Source: Candidatus Ideonella esbjergensis (GTDB lineage: Bacteria; Pseudomonadota; Gammaproteobacteria; Burkholderiales; Burkholderiaceae_C). Taken from it: a DNA stretch of 64,000 nucleotides. The stretch lies in the NCBI GenBank assembly GCA_016710065.1, contig JADJLP010000014.1:186001-250000 (forward strand), in the 5' to 3' direction. Both the position numbers and the translations under genes were made by a program. The notes under the pieces are model-generated. The model was not told the origin of the DNA, did no database searches, and saw only the letters and a program-made list of their open reading frames with translations. This document shows positions 32,695 to 41,857 of this stretch, piece after piece (position 1 is the stretch's first letter; each line of letters opens with the position of its first letter).

Positions 32695-34586
32695 TCAGAA
32701 ATAACCTGGAATGAAGGTGTCGCAGCCAGTTGCCCCAGGTGGGATGGCGGAGACGCTGCGTAGGAAACTATCCAATGTGGCATGCGCGCCAGAGTCCCTC
32801 CAGAATCGATCGAAGGTCACTTTAGAGTTTGGCATCGACCACAGCTTCCGAGGCTCGGTCTCGTTCGGCGCATAGACGCCACAGACATGGCTGGCAATCT
32901 TTGAGCTGTACTGCGCGAACTCGAAAACGCTGCTGAAAGACGGTGTCAGCGCGACGTGACAGCCTCGGCAGTACTCCCTGACCACGTACTTGTACAGACC
33001 GGGATGGGTCGCCCAGCCGGGTGGCACATAGGCGCTGTCAAAGGTGGCACCATTCTTGGCGTAGTAACCCTGTATGGTTTCAGTGATGGCAGGGTTGGCA
33101 CCATCGAGCATCCGATTGTTCATGTAGTGGAAGGTGACTTCCTGTGCTGCTCGGGTGAGTGCAGCGGGTGCTGCTGCGAACCTGAAGTTGTTCAAGTCGA
33201 AGGGCAGGAATTGGCTCTCCAACACGGGGGAACTGGCGCCTAGCAACTCAGAAAACCGCACAAAATTCTTGGCGCCATGGCAAGCCACACAAACGCCGGG
33301 CATGTATTTCTCACCCCGCGTATCCAGGTTCACCGATGAGATCAAATCGCCGCCAGGCCCGAAGGTCAGAAACTTGATGAACTTCTGCTCAACGCCATTG
33401 GCATCACGGTTGACCCCGGGTGTGATGGAGTACTCCATGGCCACACAGGCCACCAGATTCTCGTTGTTCTTGACATTGTTGAGACCGGTGGCGGAACGAG
33501 GATAGTTGCAGACGTAGTAAGCGGTGCCATCCGTACTGTACCGACTCACGTGCATGTCGCGTTCGAGATTCAGGTCAGTCACGTTCGTGTAGATGGCGCT
33601 GGCGTGTGGTGGGTCACTCGGCATCAACTTCCAACGGATGCGCCACTGCCTGAAGTTTTCGGCCTGCCCCAGCAATTCGCCGTTTGGCCCGCAACCGGCG
33701 ACAGCACGGATGGCCTCGTAATAGCGGCAGGCCCCCAGGGCCGAATCAGCACCCTGGCCATTGAAGGCGGCTTGGCTCTTGGTGGAGAAGAAGGTCAGGA
33801 AGTGGTCGCCGCTTTCGACGCCAATCGAGGGTTCTGCGAAGTGCTGCCCTATCGTCTTCAGTGCCGTGCCGAGCGGGATGGATGCTGGGTTGTTGCCGTT
33901 GACGACGACTCCGGAGTCGGTGGACACCGTGATCCCGCCCTCCACGTAGCCGCCCCTGCCGTCGTTCACCAGCACGTAGGCAAATTGCAGGCCGCCGTGG
34001 TTGGGCAGGGTCCAGCGGGCTGAGGTTCCATTTGAAACGATGTTGCCCGAGGCCGCGCGCCACGTGTACTGCAAGGTGTCGCCATCGGGGTCGGTCGCAG
34101 TGGTCACGAGATCAACAGTTGAACCGGCGGGCACTTTCACAACTTGGGCGCCGTTGACTCGCACGGTGAATTTTGAAAGCTTGGGCGTTTTGTTGGCGAA
34201 CACCAAGGCGGCGTGAATGCGTGGATCCGGACTCCAGGGAGTAAAAGCGGTCGTGCTTTGGTTTTCGCAACCAGCGCTAAATTGATATCCAGGTGTCAGG
34301 ATGGGCCCTGAGTAGCCAACTGGGTAACTCACCATGCGAATGCTGGTGATTGGGGGTACCAACGCCAGAAACGTACCGTACTGGTTGACTTGTTGCCCCG
34401 CTTGGTTGTTTTGCACCACGGCCTGCACGTTCTTGTTGAAGAACGCGTTTCGGTAGTAGCAGGGCTGGCCATCGGCAAAGGTGACCAAGTTGTCCCGTGG
34501 TGAATCGGCGTGAGTGTTCACCGCACCCAGCAGCATCCACAAAACGACCATGCACGCCCCAAGCGTGCCGCAATGACTCTGACCAT
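32695..34586 (-). CDS. Secreted protein with two c-type haem sites and an Ig-like domain, probable 5' frameshift
   Basis: About 630 residues. Two haem-attachment motifs CVACH (about residue 432) and CRGCH (about 538) indicate a periplasmic or exported dihaem protein. An Ig/PKD-like segment (VDLVTTATDPDGDTLQYTWR) lies in the first half; the rest is unassigned. The start decides the frame: AGGAGG precedes ATG 34586, which opens MVRVIAARLG in a shifted frame. One extra G in the GGGG run (34557-34560) would join it to CMVVLWMLLGAVNTHA, a complete signal peptide. Without that fix the only in-frame starts lie further upstream (up to 34662) and lack a ribosome site. Electron-transfer partner unknown. 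Confidence 0.72.
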
Positions 34587-34798
34587 GATTTCCTCCTGCA
34601 TGTGTGTTCTTGCGCAGATGCGTAGCCATCCGCATCACGATTTTGGGGCATTTCAAGCGCACTTTGAAAGCCCTTTCATGGCCCTACAGGAGTGTTTCGC
34701 ATGACACACAAAAAGAGAAGCGCCCGATTGACAGAGTTGAGCCGCTCTGTGCATCCCCCACTCTTCCATCGCGCTGGGTTCCGGGGCAACATGGCGCC

Positions 34799-35067
34799 AT
34801 GGCCCTGGTGCACTTCACCCCCAGCTGCAGCGTTTTGTGGACGCGCCCGCCACCACCACTGACGCCACCAGCTTGCGCGGCGCGCTGGAAGCTGCCTTCG
34901 CCCTCAACCCCCGCCTGCGCGGCTACGTGCTGGACGACCAGGGCCACATGCGCGCCAACGTGGTGGCCTTTGTGGACGGCCGGCGCTGCACCGACCGCGT
35001 GGGCCTGAGCGACCCCTTGAACCCCGACAGCCGCGTGCATGTGATGCAGGCCTTGTCCGGGGGCTGA
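34799..35067 (+). CDS. MoaD/ThiS-like ubiquitin-fold protein ending in GG, frameshifted
   Basis: About 89 residues once corrected. The reading begins MALVHFTP; the C5 run at 34818-34822 should be C6 to give PQLQRFVDAPATTTDATSLR and continue to the stop at 35067. The body LRGALEAAFALNPRLRGYVL and the end VHVMQALSGG match small MoaD/ThiS-related beta-grasp proteins with an exposed diglycine C-terminus. Such genes commonly adjoin a BNR-repeat protein, as here (29 bp later). Role unknown; sulphur transfer or protein tagging is possible but unproven. Confidence 0.75.
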
Positions 35068-35095
35068 TCCCACCGTTGAACGAAAGGACTGAGGC

Positions 35096-36220
35096 ATGAG
35101 CAACCGCGCCTGGGTGGCCACCCGCAAAGGCTTGTTTGAATTGCAGCGCGGCGCTGGCGGCGCTTGGCGCATCGCCCGCAGCAGCTTCTTGGGCGAGCCG
35201 GTGAGTGCGGTGCTGCCGCCCGCCACGCAAGGCCCCCAGGCCGGCCGCATGCTGGCAGCGCTGAACCTGGGCCACTGGGGCGTGAAGATGCAGGCCTCGG
35301 ACGACGCTGGCCAGACCTGGGCCGAGGTGGCCACGCCGCAGTACCCGCCGCAGCCGCCCCGGCCCGAAGGCGAGGCCGCGCCGCTCAACTTCGCCGGCCG
35401 GGCCGAGGCCGAATGGAAGCTGGTGATGGTGTGGACGCTGCAAGCCGCGCACGGCACGCTGTGGGCCGGCACCCTGCCTGGCGGGCTGTTCCGCTCGGCC
35501 GACCTGGGCCGCAGTTGGCAACTGGTGGAGCCGCTGTGGCAGCGGCCCGAGCGCCTGGAGTGGTTTGGTGGCGGCTATGACGTGCCCGGCATCCACTCCA
35601 TCTGTCCGCACCCACAGCGCACCGGCGAGATGCTGCTGGGTTTGAGCTGCGGTGGCGTGTGGCGCAGTGCTGACGACGCCGCCCACTGGCAGCTCTCGGG
35701 CGCCGGCATGCGCGCCGATTTCATGCCGCCCGAGCGAGCAGATGACCAGAACATCCAGGACCCGCATTGCATCGTGCGCTGCGCCGCCGAGCCCGACAAG
35801 CTCTGGTGCCAGCACCACAACGGCATCTGGCGGTCGGTGGACGATGGGCGGCGGTGGCAGCGCATCACCACCGCGCCGGTGTCCGATTTCGGCTTCGCGG
35901 TGGCGGTGCATCCGCAGCACGGCGACACCGCCTGGTTCGTGCCCGCCAAGGCCGACCAATGCCGCGTGCCACTGGACGGCGCCATGGTGGTGCAGCGCAC
36001 CCGCGATGGCGGGCAGAGCTTTGAGGTCTTGCGCCAGGGCCTGCCGCAGCAGGATTGCCACGACCTGGTCTACCGCCACGGCCTGGCGGTGAGCGAGGAC
36101 GGCCGCTCCCTGCTGATGGGCAGCACCACTGGGCACCTGTGGAGCAGCGACGATGGGGGCGACACCTGGCAACTGGCGCAAGCGCACTTGCCCCCCATCG
36201 CCGCCGTGAGCCTGGGCTGA
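35096..36220 (+). CDS. BNR/Asp-box repeat (sialidase-like propeller) protein
   Basis: A 374-residue protein without a signal peptide. Asp-box-like repeats include SDDAGQTW, SADLGRSW, SADDAAHW, SVDDGRRW, TRDGGQSF and SDDGGDTW, spaced as blades of a beta-propeller. It keeps WVATRKGLFEL at the N-terminus, typical of a cytoplasmic family annotated as exo-alpha-sialidase-like though the sialidase catalytic arginine triad is not evident. Its consistent partner is the upstream diglycine beta-grasp protein; the joint function is not known. Confidence 0.8.
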   Translation: MSNRAWVATRKGLFELQRGAGGAWRIARSSFLGEPVSAVLPPATQGPQAGRMLAALNLGHWGVKMQASDDAGQTWAEVATPQYPPQPPRPEGEAAPLNFAGRAEAEWKLVMVWTLQAAHGTLWAGTLPGGLFRSADLGRSWQLVEPLWQRPERLEWFGGGYDVPGIHSICPHPQRTGEMLLGLSCGGVWRSADDAAHWQLSGAGMRADFMPPERADDQNIQDPHCIVRCAAEPDKLWCQHHNGIWRSVDDGRRWQRITTAPVSDFGFAVAVHPQHGDTAWFVPAKADQCRVPLDGAMVVQRTRDGGQSFEVLRQGLPQQDCHDLVYRHGLAVSEDGRSLLMGSTTGHLWSSDDGGDTWQLAQAHLPPIAAVSLG

Positions 36221-36952
36221 TCAGCCCGTGGCTTCACCCACCGGCTGCAGACGGAGCATTTCGCGCCTCACCACGTCGTAGCACTCGCAGGCCCGGGTTT
36301 GCAGCCCCGCGCGGTTCTGCACCGAGATGTGGCCACGGCGGTAGCGGATGTAGCCGGCATCCTGCAACTTGCCGGCGGCTTCGGTGATGCTTTCGCGGCG
36401 CACGCCCAGCATGTGGGCCACCAGCTCATGCGTCAGCACCAGGTCGCCATCGGGCAGGCGGTCCAGTGTGTTCAGCAACCACCGGCTCAGTTGTTGCTCG
36501 ACGGAGTGGTGGCGGTAGCAAGCGGCACTTTGAGAGATTTGTGCGATCAGGGCCAGCGTGTAGCGCAGCAGCGACCGCTGCAGTGCGCCGGCCCGCTCGA
36601 ACTCGCGCTGCATCAGGCCACGCTCCAGCCTGTAGCCGTGCCCCGCGGTTTGCACCATGGCCGAGCTGCACGTGGTGTCGCCGCCCATGAACAGCGCGAT
36701 GCCCACCACGCCCTCGTGGCCCACGCCGGTGGTTTCCACCGAGGCGCCCGTGGTCGTCACATAGTGCAGCGACACCACCGCCGTGGTGGGAAAGAACGCG
36801 TGCCGCATGCGCAGGCCGGGTTCATACAGCGCTTGGCCCAGTGGCATCGGCACCAGTTCCAGCGCTTGCAGCAAGGGCTGCAGGTCTGCCAGGGGCAGGG
36901 CCCCCAGCAAGTGGTTTTGCCGGGGGGAGTGGAGCAGGCTTGGGCTGAGCAA
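36221..36952 (-). CDS. Crp/Fnr-family transcription regulator
   Basis: About 243 residues. An N-terminal cyclic-nucleotide-binding-like domain (LELVPMPLGQALYEPG, TTTGASVETTGVGHEGVVGI) is followed by the long dimer helix and a C-terminal winged HTH (LTHELVAHMLGVRRESITEA). No Fnr Cys cluster is seen. The start is uncertain; TTG 36952, just after the upstream stop and preceded by GGAAGG-like sequence, gives the usual length. It is last of a kinase-regulator-Crp operon. Confidence 0.8.
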   Translation of the reverse strand: MLSPSLLHSPRQNHLLGALPLADLQPLLQALELVPMPLGQALYEPGLRMRHAFFPTTAVVSLHYVTTTGASVETTGVGHEGVVGIALFMGGDTTCSSAMVQTAGHGYRLERGLMQREFERAGALQRSLLRYTLALIAQISQSAACYRHHSVEQQLSRWLLNTLDRLPDGDLVLTHELVAHMLGVRRESITEAAGKLQDAGYIRYRRGHISVQNRAGLQTRACECYDVVRREMLRLQPVGEATG

Positions 36953-36959
36953 GGGAGGC

Positions 36960-37784
36960 CTACCTTCCCGGCATCTCTTCGATGCCGACGCCCCGGTAGC
37001 CCTGAAAGCGGCAGGACTGGTCAAACATGGGCTCGCCGCTGACCCTGAACTGCTGCTGCGAGCCATCGGGGTTGACGCGGTGGAACGTGAAGTCAAGAAA
37101 CGGTTGGCGCGCCGCGATGCGGGCCTGCAAGGTCCGCCGCTCGGCCAAGTTCCAGCCATCGTCGCTGACGGTGGCCTCGCCCTGCACCAGCGGGCCCACC
37201 CGTATGCCCAGCATCTCCATGACCGGGCCCGAGACCTTGATGAATTCGCCGCGCTCGTCCTGCTCCCAGTACCAGTCGGACGCCAGCTCGGTCAGGCTGC
37301 GGTAGCGTGCCTCGCTTTCGCGCAACTCGGCGGTGCGCTCGCGCACGGCCTGCTCCAGCGCCAGGTTGTGTTCGGCCAGCCGCTTGTACAGCAGCCGCAC
37401 CTCCAGCATGTTGTGGATGCGCGTCTTTACCTCCACCAGGTCAAAGGGCTTGCTGATGAAATCCTTGGCACCGGCCTGCAGGGCGCGCAGCTTGTGGCCC
37501 GGCTGGGCGGTGAGCACGATGACCGGCAGGTAGCTGTCCTGCTCGTTGGTCTTCAGGCCGGCCATCACGCTGAAGCCGTCCATCTTGGGCATCTGCAGGT
37601 CGAGCAGGATCAGGTCGTAGGCGTGCTGGCGGTGCAGCGCGCAGACCGTTTCGGGTTGCTGGGTGGCGCTGACCTGGGTGTAGCCCGCATCGGCCAGCAA
37701 ACGGCTCAGCAACTGCACATTGGCCGCCTGGTCGTCCACGATCAGGATGCTGGCGTCGAGGATGTCGCGCTCGAGAGTGCTCAT
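36960..37784 (-). CDS. Receiver-PAS response regulator without DNA-binding output
   Basis: A 274-residue protein: receiver domain (ILIVDDQAANVQLL, LILLDLQMPKMDG with acceptor Asp, ISKPFDLVEV with Lys), a coiled coil (about 125-160) and a PAS domain (YRSLTELASDWYWEQDERGE). No GGDEF, HTH or kinase follows, so it probably passes signal by protein contact. Its start overlaps the upstream kinase stop by 4 bp (ATGA). Confidence 0.85.
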   Translation of the reverse strand: MSTLERDILDASILIVDDQAANVQLLSRLLADAGYTQVSATQQPETVCALHRQHAYDLILLDLQMPKMDGFSVMAGLKTNEQDSYLPVIVLTAQPGHKLRALQAGAKDFISKPFDLVEVKTRIHNMLEVRLLYKRLAEHNLALEQAVRERTAELRESEARYRSLTELASDWYWEQDERGEFIKVSGPVMEMLGIRVGPLVQGEATVSDDGWNLAERRTLQARIAARQPFLDFTFHRVNPDGSQQQFRVSGEPMFDQSCRFQGYRGVGIEEMPGR

Positions 37785-39547
37785 GAGGTTGCTTTCGCTT
37801 GATCGGCGGCCTTGGACGTGGCCCGCGCGTGCTCAAGGGCCAGGTCCACCGTGTCCATGAACTCGCTGACCTTGATCGGTTTGGTGAGGTAGCGGAAGAA
37901 GCCGGCCTCCAGCCCCTTCTGGATGTCCCGGGGCATGGCGTTGGCGCTCAGCGCCACCACCGGGATGTGCGCGGTGGCGGGGTCGCCCGCCAGAATGCGG
38001 AGCGCCGTGAGGCCGCTGATGCCCGGCAGATTGATGTCCATCAGGATCACTTCGGGCAAAGCCGAGTGGGCCATCTCGATGCCGCGCCGGCCATCCTTCG
38101 CGGTGAGCAGGTGGAGGTCGGGTCGGCGTGCCAGCAGCTTGGCCACCAGCATCAGGTTGGCCGGGTTGTCTTCCACGCAGAGCACCCTGCGCAGGGGGGT
38201 GCTCGCCGCCGGGTCTGCGGTGGCCACGAGCCGGGCCGGAGCCTCGTCCGCAGGCACTTCCATGCCCGCGCTCGCCGGCAGCTCGATCCAGAACACGCTG
38301 CCCACCCCCACGCTGCTGTCCACACCAATCGTGCCGCCCATCAGTTCGACCAGTTGCTTGCTCACCACCAGGCCGATGCCCGTGCCTTCCTCCACGCCGG
38401 CTTCCTGGCCCAGGCGGTTGAAGGGCTGGAACAACTGGGCCACCTTGTCAGGTGACAGGCCTTCGCCGGTGTCCTGGAAGCTCACGCGGATGCGCTCGCC
38501 GGCGCGGGCCTGGCAACTCACCTCCACCGTGCCGCCCACGCGGTTGTATTTGATGGCGTTGGACAGCAGGTTCACGAAGATCTGCTTCACCCGGGTGCGG
38601 TCGGCATGCACGAACAAGGGCCGCTCGGGCGGGCCAAAACTCACGCGGATGCCGCTCTGGCGGGCCTGCGGCTCGATCATGGCCTGGCAGTCGCTCAGCA
38701 CTTCGGCCAGCGACATGGGCTCGGGCGACAGCGACAGCTTGCCCGATTCGATCTGCGCCAGATCGAGGATTTCGTTGATCAGCTCCAGCAAATACCAGCC
38801 GGACTGCAAGATCTGGTCGATGCTGTCCTTCTGGCCCGGCGTGGGGGCCGGCGAGCCCGAATCCATCAGCTGCGCAAAGCCCAGGATGGCGTTCAACGGC
38901 GAACGCAACTCGTGGCTCATGCTGGACAAGAACTCGGACTTCGCCAGGTTGGCACTCTCCGCCGCCACCTTGGCGTCCTGCAATTCCAGGTTGGTTTCAT
39001 GCAGGGCCTGGTCCAGGCGCTGCTGCTCGGCCTCCACCTGCTTGCGGGCCGTGTTGTCGGTGCCGATCAGCAGGTAGCCAATGATCGCGGTCTGCGCGTC
39101 GCGCAAGGCCGTCACCGACACCACGGCCGGCAGGCGGCTGCCGTTCTTGCGCAGGTAGGTGAGCTCGTAGATGTCCTCGATGCCGCGCGCCGCTTTGAAC
39201 ACTAGCGCCTCAAAGCCCGGCGCGATGGCGGTGTCGTACTCGGTGCTCAGGGTCTGGGCGCGCTGGATGATTTCATCGGGGTCGGAAATGTCGGCCGGCG
39301 TCAGCCGGTTCAGCACGTCCACACTGGCATAGCCCAGCATGCGTTCGGCCCCGATGTTGAAGATCTGGATGACCCCCTTGTCGTCGGTGGCAATGCTGGA
39401 GAAGTTGGCGCTGTTGAGGATCGCCGTCTGCAAGGCGCCGGTCTTGAGCAGGGCACTCTGGCGACGGGCTTCGGTGCTGCGACTGGCCTCGCTGGCTGAC
39501 GCCAGCGGCTTTGGGGCTTGGCCCGGAGAGGGCAGGGCAGGTTTCAT
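37781..39547 (-). CDS. Hybrid PAS sensor histidine kinase with receiver
   Basis: A 588-residue soluble kinase. It carries a PAS domain (about 40-165, ATDDKGVIQIFNIGAERML), a coiled coil, the H-box MSHELRSPLNAILGFA, N-box NLLSNAIKYNR, G1 DTGEGLSP and G2 EGTGIGLVV. A C-terminal receiver has VLCVEDNPANLML and the acceptor LMDINLPG. No TM segment, so it senses in the cytoplasm. I chose ATG 39547 (MKPALPS); upstream in-frame sequence enters the IS element. The insertion ends 33 bp before this start and probably cuts the native promoter. Confidence 0.9.
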   Translation of the reverse strand: MKPALPSPGQAPKPLASASEASRSTEARRQSALLKTGALQTAILNSANFSSIATDDKGVIQIFNIGAERMLGYASVDVLNRLTPADISDPDEIIQRAQTLSTEYDTAIAPGFEALVFKAARGIEDIYELTYLRKNGSRLPAVVSVTALRDAQTAIIGYLLIGTDNTARKQVEAEQQRLDQALHETNLELQDAKVAAESANLAKSEFLSSMSHELRSPLNAILGFAQLMDSGSPAPTPGQKDSIDQILQSGWYLLELINEILDLAQIESGKLSLSPEPMSLAEVLSDCQAMIEPQARQSGIRVSFGPPERPLFVHADRTRVKQIFVNLLSNAIKYNRVGGTVEVSCQARAGERIRVSFQDTGEGLSPDKVAQLFQPFNRLGQEAGVEEGTGIGLVVSKQLVELMGGTIGVDSSVGVGSVFWIELPASAGMEVPADEAPARLVATADPAASTPLRRVLCVEDNPANLMLVAKLLARRPDLHLLTAKDGRRGIEMAHSALPEVILMDINLPGISGLTALRILAGDPATAHIPVVALSANAMPRDIQKGLEAGFFRYLTKPIKVSEFMDTVDLALEHARATSKAADQAKATS

Positions 39548-39575
39548 GGGTGGCTGGTGTGAATTCGCAGAACGG

Positions 39576-39579
39576 CTAA
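39576..39579. other. Target-site duplication, left copy
   Basis: CTAA directly precedes the left terminal repeat of the IS element and is repeated at 40779-40782, as produced by IS5-family insertion. Confidence 0.85.
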
Positions 39580-40778
39580 GGATGGTCTGCACAAATGACC
39601 TGCAGATGCGCATCCAGCAGTGCAGTACCCAAAAGTGGTCGATTCGGTACGTCCCGATGCTGTTTCCGAGCGCCCCGGAGCCGTTTTACTGCGTTTCGGG
39701 TCACTTGGCGCCCCTTTTCAGGCCGCACTGACCATCTGTGGACGGATTTGCCCCGCCAGTACTTGCAGTTTCTTGCGAACCATCCACAGATTGGCCAGTG
39801 CGAACAGCGTGTGCAGTTGCGCCGTGTTTTTGGCCAGGCCGCGATAGTGCACCTTGGCATGTCCGAACTGGCGCTTGACCACCCGGAACGGGTGCTCGAC
39901 CCGGGCTCTGATGCCGGCCTTCACCCGCTCCAGTTGCTCGGTGAGTGCCTCGATCGGCAGGCTGGGGTCCAGCGTGCGGCGTTTGCCCGGCCGCATGGCG
40001 ATGTTCCAGTTCACGCCCGCTTTGGCGTCCGGTCGCTTGCCGGCACCTTGGTAGCCGGCGTCGGCGTAGACCTCTCGGTCGGTGTTGCGCAGCAGGCTGT
40101 TGGCCTCGATCACGTCGTTGACGGCACCGCTGGTGCCCCGCACGGTGTGGACCAGGCCCGACGCGATGTCCACGCCGATGTGGCACTTCATGCCGAAGTA
40201 CCACTGCTGGCCCTTGCGGCTTTGCTTCATCTGCGGGTCGCGCTCGCCGCTGCTGTTCTTGGTCGAACTGGGCGCGGCAATCAGGGTGGCATCCACCACG
40301 GTGCCGCTCTTGAGCATCACGCCCTTGGCGCTGAGCAGATCGTTGACCGTCTGCAGAATCTGGCTGGCCAGCTTGTGCTTCTCCAGCACATGCCGGAACC
40401 GCAGGATGGTGCTCTCGTCAGGCAGCCGCTGGTCCCAGCCTTCCAGGCCCGCGAACTCGCGGAACACCGGCATGTCGTGCAGCGCTTCTTCCATCGCCGG
40501 GTCGCTCAGTCCGAACCACTGCTGCATGAAGTGGATGCGCAGCATGGTCTCGGGCGAAAACGGCGGGCGGCCGCGCTTGCCTTCAGGCAGATACGGCGAC
40601 ACCAAGGCCACCAGGTCTGCCCACGGCACGACGTTCTCCATCTCGTTCAGGAACTCCCGGCGTCGCGTTCGCTTGGCGGTCAATCCCAGGCCCAGGCTGT
40701 GCTGTTTCATGGAACGTATCGTCTCAGGGCTTCACGTCACTGCCAAGCACGGCGGGCGGCGATTTATGCAGACTGTCC
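39580..40778. mobile_element. Complete IS5-family insertion sequence, 1199 bp
   Basis: Imperfect terminal inverted repeats: GGATGGTCTGCACAAAT at the left (39580-39596) and the complement of GGACAGTCTGCATAAAT at the right (40762-40778), 14 of 17 matching. A 4-bp CTAA duplication flanks it. It carries one intact transposase gene on the minus strand. Intact ends and duplication indicate a recent insertion. Confidence 0.92.
39718..40710 (-). CDS. IS5-family DDE transposase
   Basis: A 330-residue transposase with an N-terminal DUF772-like domain (RGRPPFSPETMLRIHFMQQW). The DDE residues lie in VVDATLIAAPSS (D), VYADAGYQG (D) and RARVEHPFRVVKRQFG (E, with the YREK-like context). The reading frame is complete, so the element may be active. 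It is transcribed toward the kinase gene at 39547. Confidence 0.95.
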   Translation of the reverse strand: MKQHSLGLGLTAKRTRRREFLNEMENVVPWADLVALVSPYLPEGKRGRPPFSPETMLRIHFMQQWFGLSDPAMEEALHDMPVFREFAGLEGWDQRLPDESTILRFRHVLEKHKLASQILQTVNDLLSAKGVMLKSGTVVDATLIAAPSSTKNSSGERDPQMKQSRKGQQWYFGMKCHIGVDIASGLVHTVRGTSGAVNDVIEANSLLRNTDREVYADAGYQGAGKRPDAKAGVNWNIAMRPGKRRTLDPSLPIEALTEQLERVKAGIRARVEHPFRVVKRQFGHAKVHYRGLAKNTAQLHTLFALANLWMVRKKLQVLAGQIRPQMVSAA

Positions 40779-40782
40779 CTAA
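40779..40782. other. Target-site duplication, right copy
   Basis: CTAA directly follows the right terminal repeat and matches 39576-39579. The remainder of the gap to 40922 shows no gene; it should hold the displaced promoter of the kinase operon. Confidence 0.85.
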
Positions 40783-40922
40783 GGGCTCGCCTGCTCATCA
40801 GCCAGCACAGCGGGATCAGGAAGAACCTGGGCTCTCGCGCAGCCTGAGGCTTGCTGGCATGGCCGTCTGTGTGCTACCGCACACAAGGGCAACCCGCCGT
40901 GGCTGGCGGCCGGTTCCCGGGC

Positions 40923-41855
40923 TCAGTCCAGCGCCAGCACCGTGTCGTGGGCGGCGGGCGTGCAGCCGTCGGCCACGCCATCCCAGCCGCGGTGGATCAC
41001 CACGCGCCTGTCCTTGTGGCAGATCTCCACGCGCGTGGCGCCAGGCTGGGTGCGCTGCACGAAGGCATCGATGGCGGCGGGCATGCTGACGCGGTAGATG
41101 CCGGCTTCCACGTCGGCCTTGGGGTGGTCCAGGCTGTGGATGAAGGGGCTGAGCGTGCCCAGCCACATCAGCGGGCCGCCCACATCGATCGCGCTGGGCT
41201 CGTAGCCTTGGGTTTGCAACCATTGCTGGGCTTGCGCACGCGGCTCGCTGGCATCGTCCATCTCGCCCCAGGCGGCGGCCAGCAGCTCGGCCAGCCACTG
41301 GTTGCAGTTCTGATAGCGCGTGTCGAAGGCGTAGGCGTTGGCGCTGTAGACGGGGTTCAGTACCCGCAGGGCGCGGCGGTTGCTGAGCGCGGTGGCTTCC
41401 AGCGCGGCGGCCGGCTCGGGCGGCAGGAAGACGATGGAGACGTAGCCCTCGGCGGGATCGTCGGTGCCGAGCAGAAAACCCGACATGCCCTGGTCGAAGA
41501 CGCGGGGTTGCCGCTCGTCGCAGGCGTAGTAAAGCTGGCGCACCGACCAGGGCGTGTTGGCACTGGCCTTGAGGCTCACGCCGGCATGCGAGTAGCGCAC
41601 GCCAAAGCGACCCAGATTGAGGCCTGAGCGGGCCACCAGGGCCACGCGCTGGCCGGATCTTTCAAGCTCGTCCTTGACGATGGCGCCAAAGCGGAAGAGC
41701 TCGTCCTTCTGCGGTGCGGAGAGCGAGAGCGGCCGGTCGCAAAAGCGCGTGGAGCCGGCCAGGGCAGCGGCGCTGCCGGTCATCAACAAGCCGGCCAGCA
41801 GGCCCATGCACAGGCCCTTTGGCGCGGCACGCGCCAGGGCCCGCCAGGGCAACAC
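40923..41855 (-). CDS. DUF2145 family secreted protein
   Basis: About 310 residues with a signal peptide (MGLLAGLLMTGSAAALA). It matches the DUF2145 family by sequence character: FCDRPLSLSAPQKDELFRFG, VRYSHAGVSLK, NPVYSANAYAF and YQNCNQWLAELLA, a His/Cys arrangement reminiscent of papain-like or NlpC folds. Function is unknown. GTG 41855, 2 nt after the upstream stop, gives the best signal peptide; GTG 41897 is a longer alternative overlapping the neighbour. Confidence 0.7.
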   Translation of the reverse strand: MLPWRALARAAPKGLCMGLLAGLLMTGSAAALAGSTRFCDRPLSLSAPQKDELFRFGAIVKDELERSGQRVALVARSGLNLGRFGVRYSHAGVSLKASANTPWSVRQLYYACDERQPRVFDQGMSGFLLGTDDPAEGYVSIVFLPPEPAAALEATALSNRRALRVLNPVYSANAYAFDTRYQNCNQWLAELLAAAWGEMDDASEPRAQAQQWLQTQGYEPSAIDVGGPLMWLGTLSPFIHSLDHPKADVEAGIYRVSMPAAIDAFVQRTQPGATRVEICHKDRRVVIHRGWDGVADGCTPAAHDTVLALD

Positions 41856-41857
41856 GT

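Noticed and set aside
34728..34756. Possible sigma-70 promoter (TTGACA) before the MoaD-like gene
   Set aside because: The -35 box is good, but no acceptable -10 box lies at 16-18 bp spacing.
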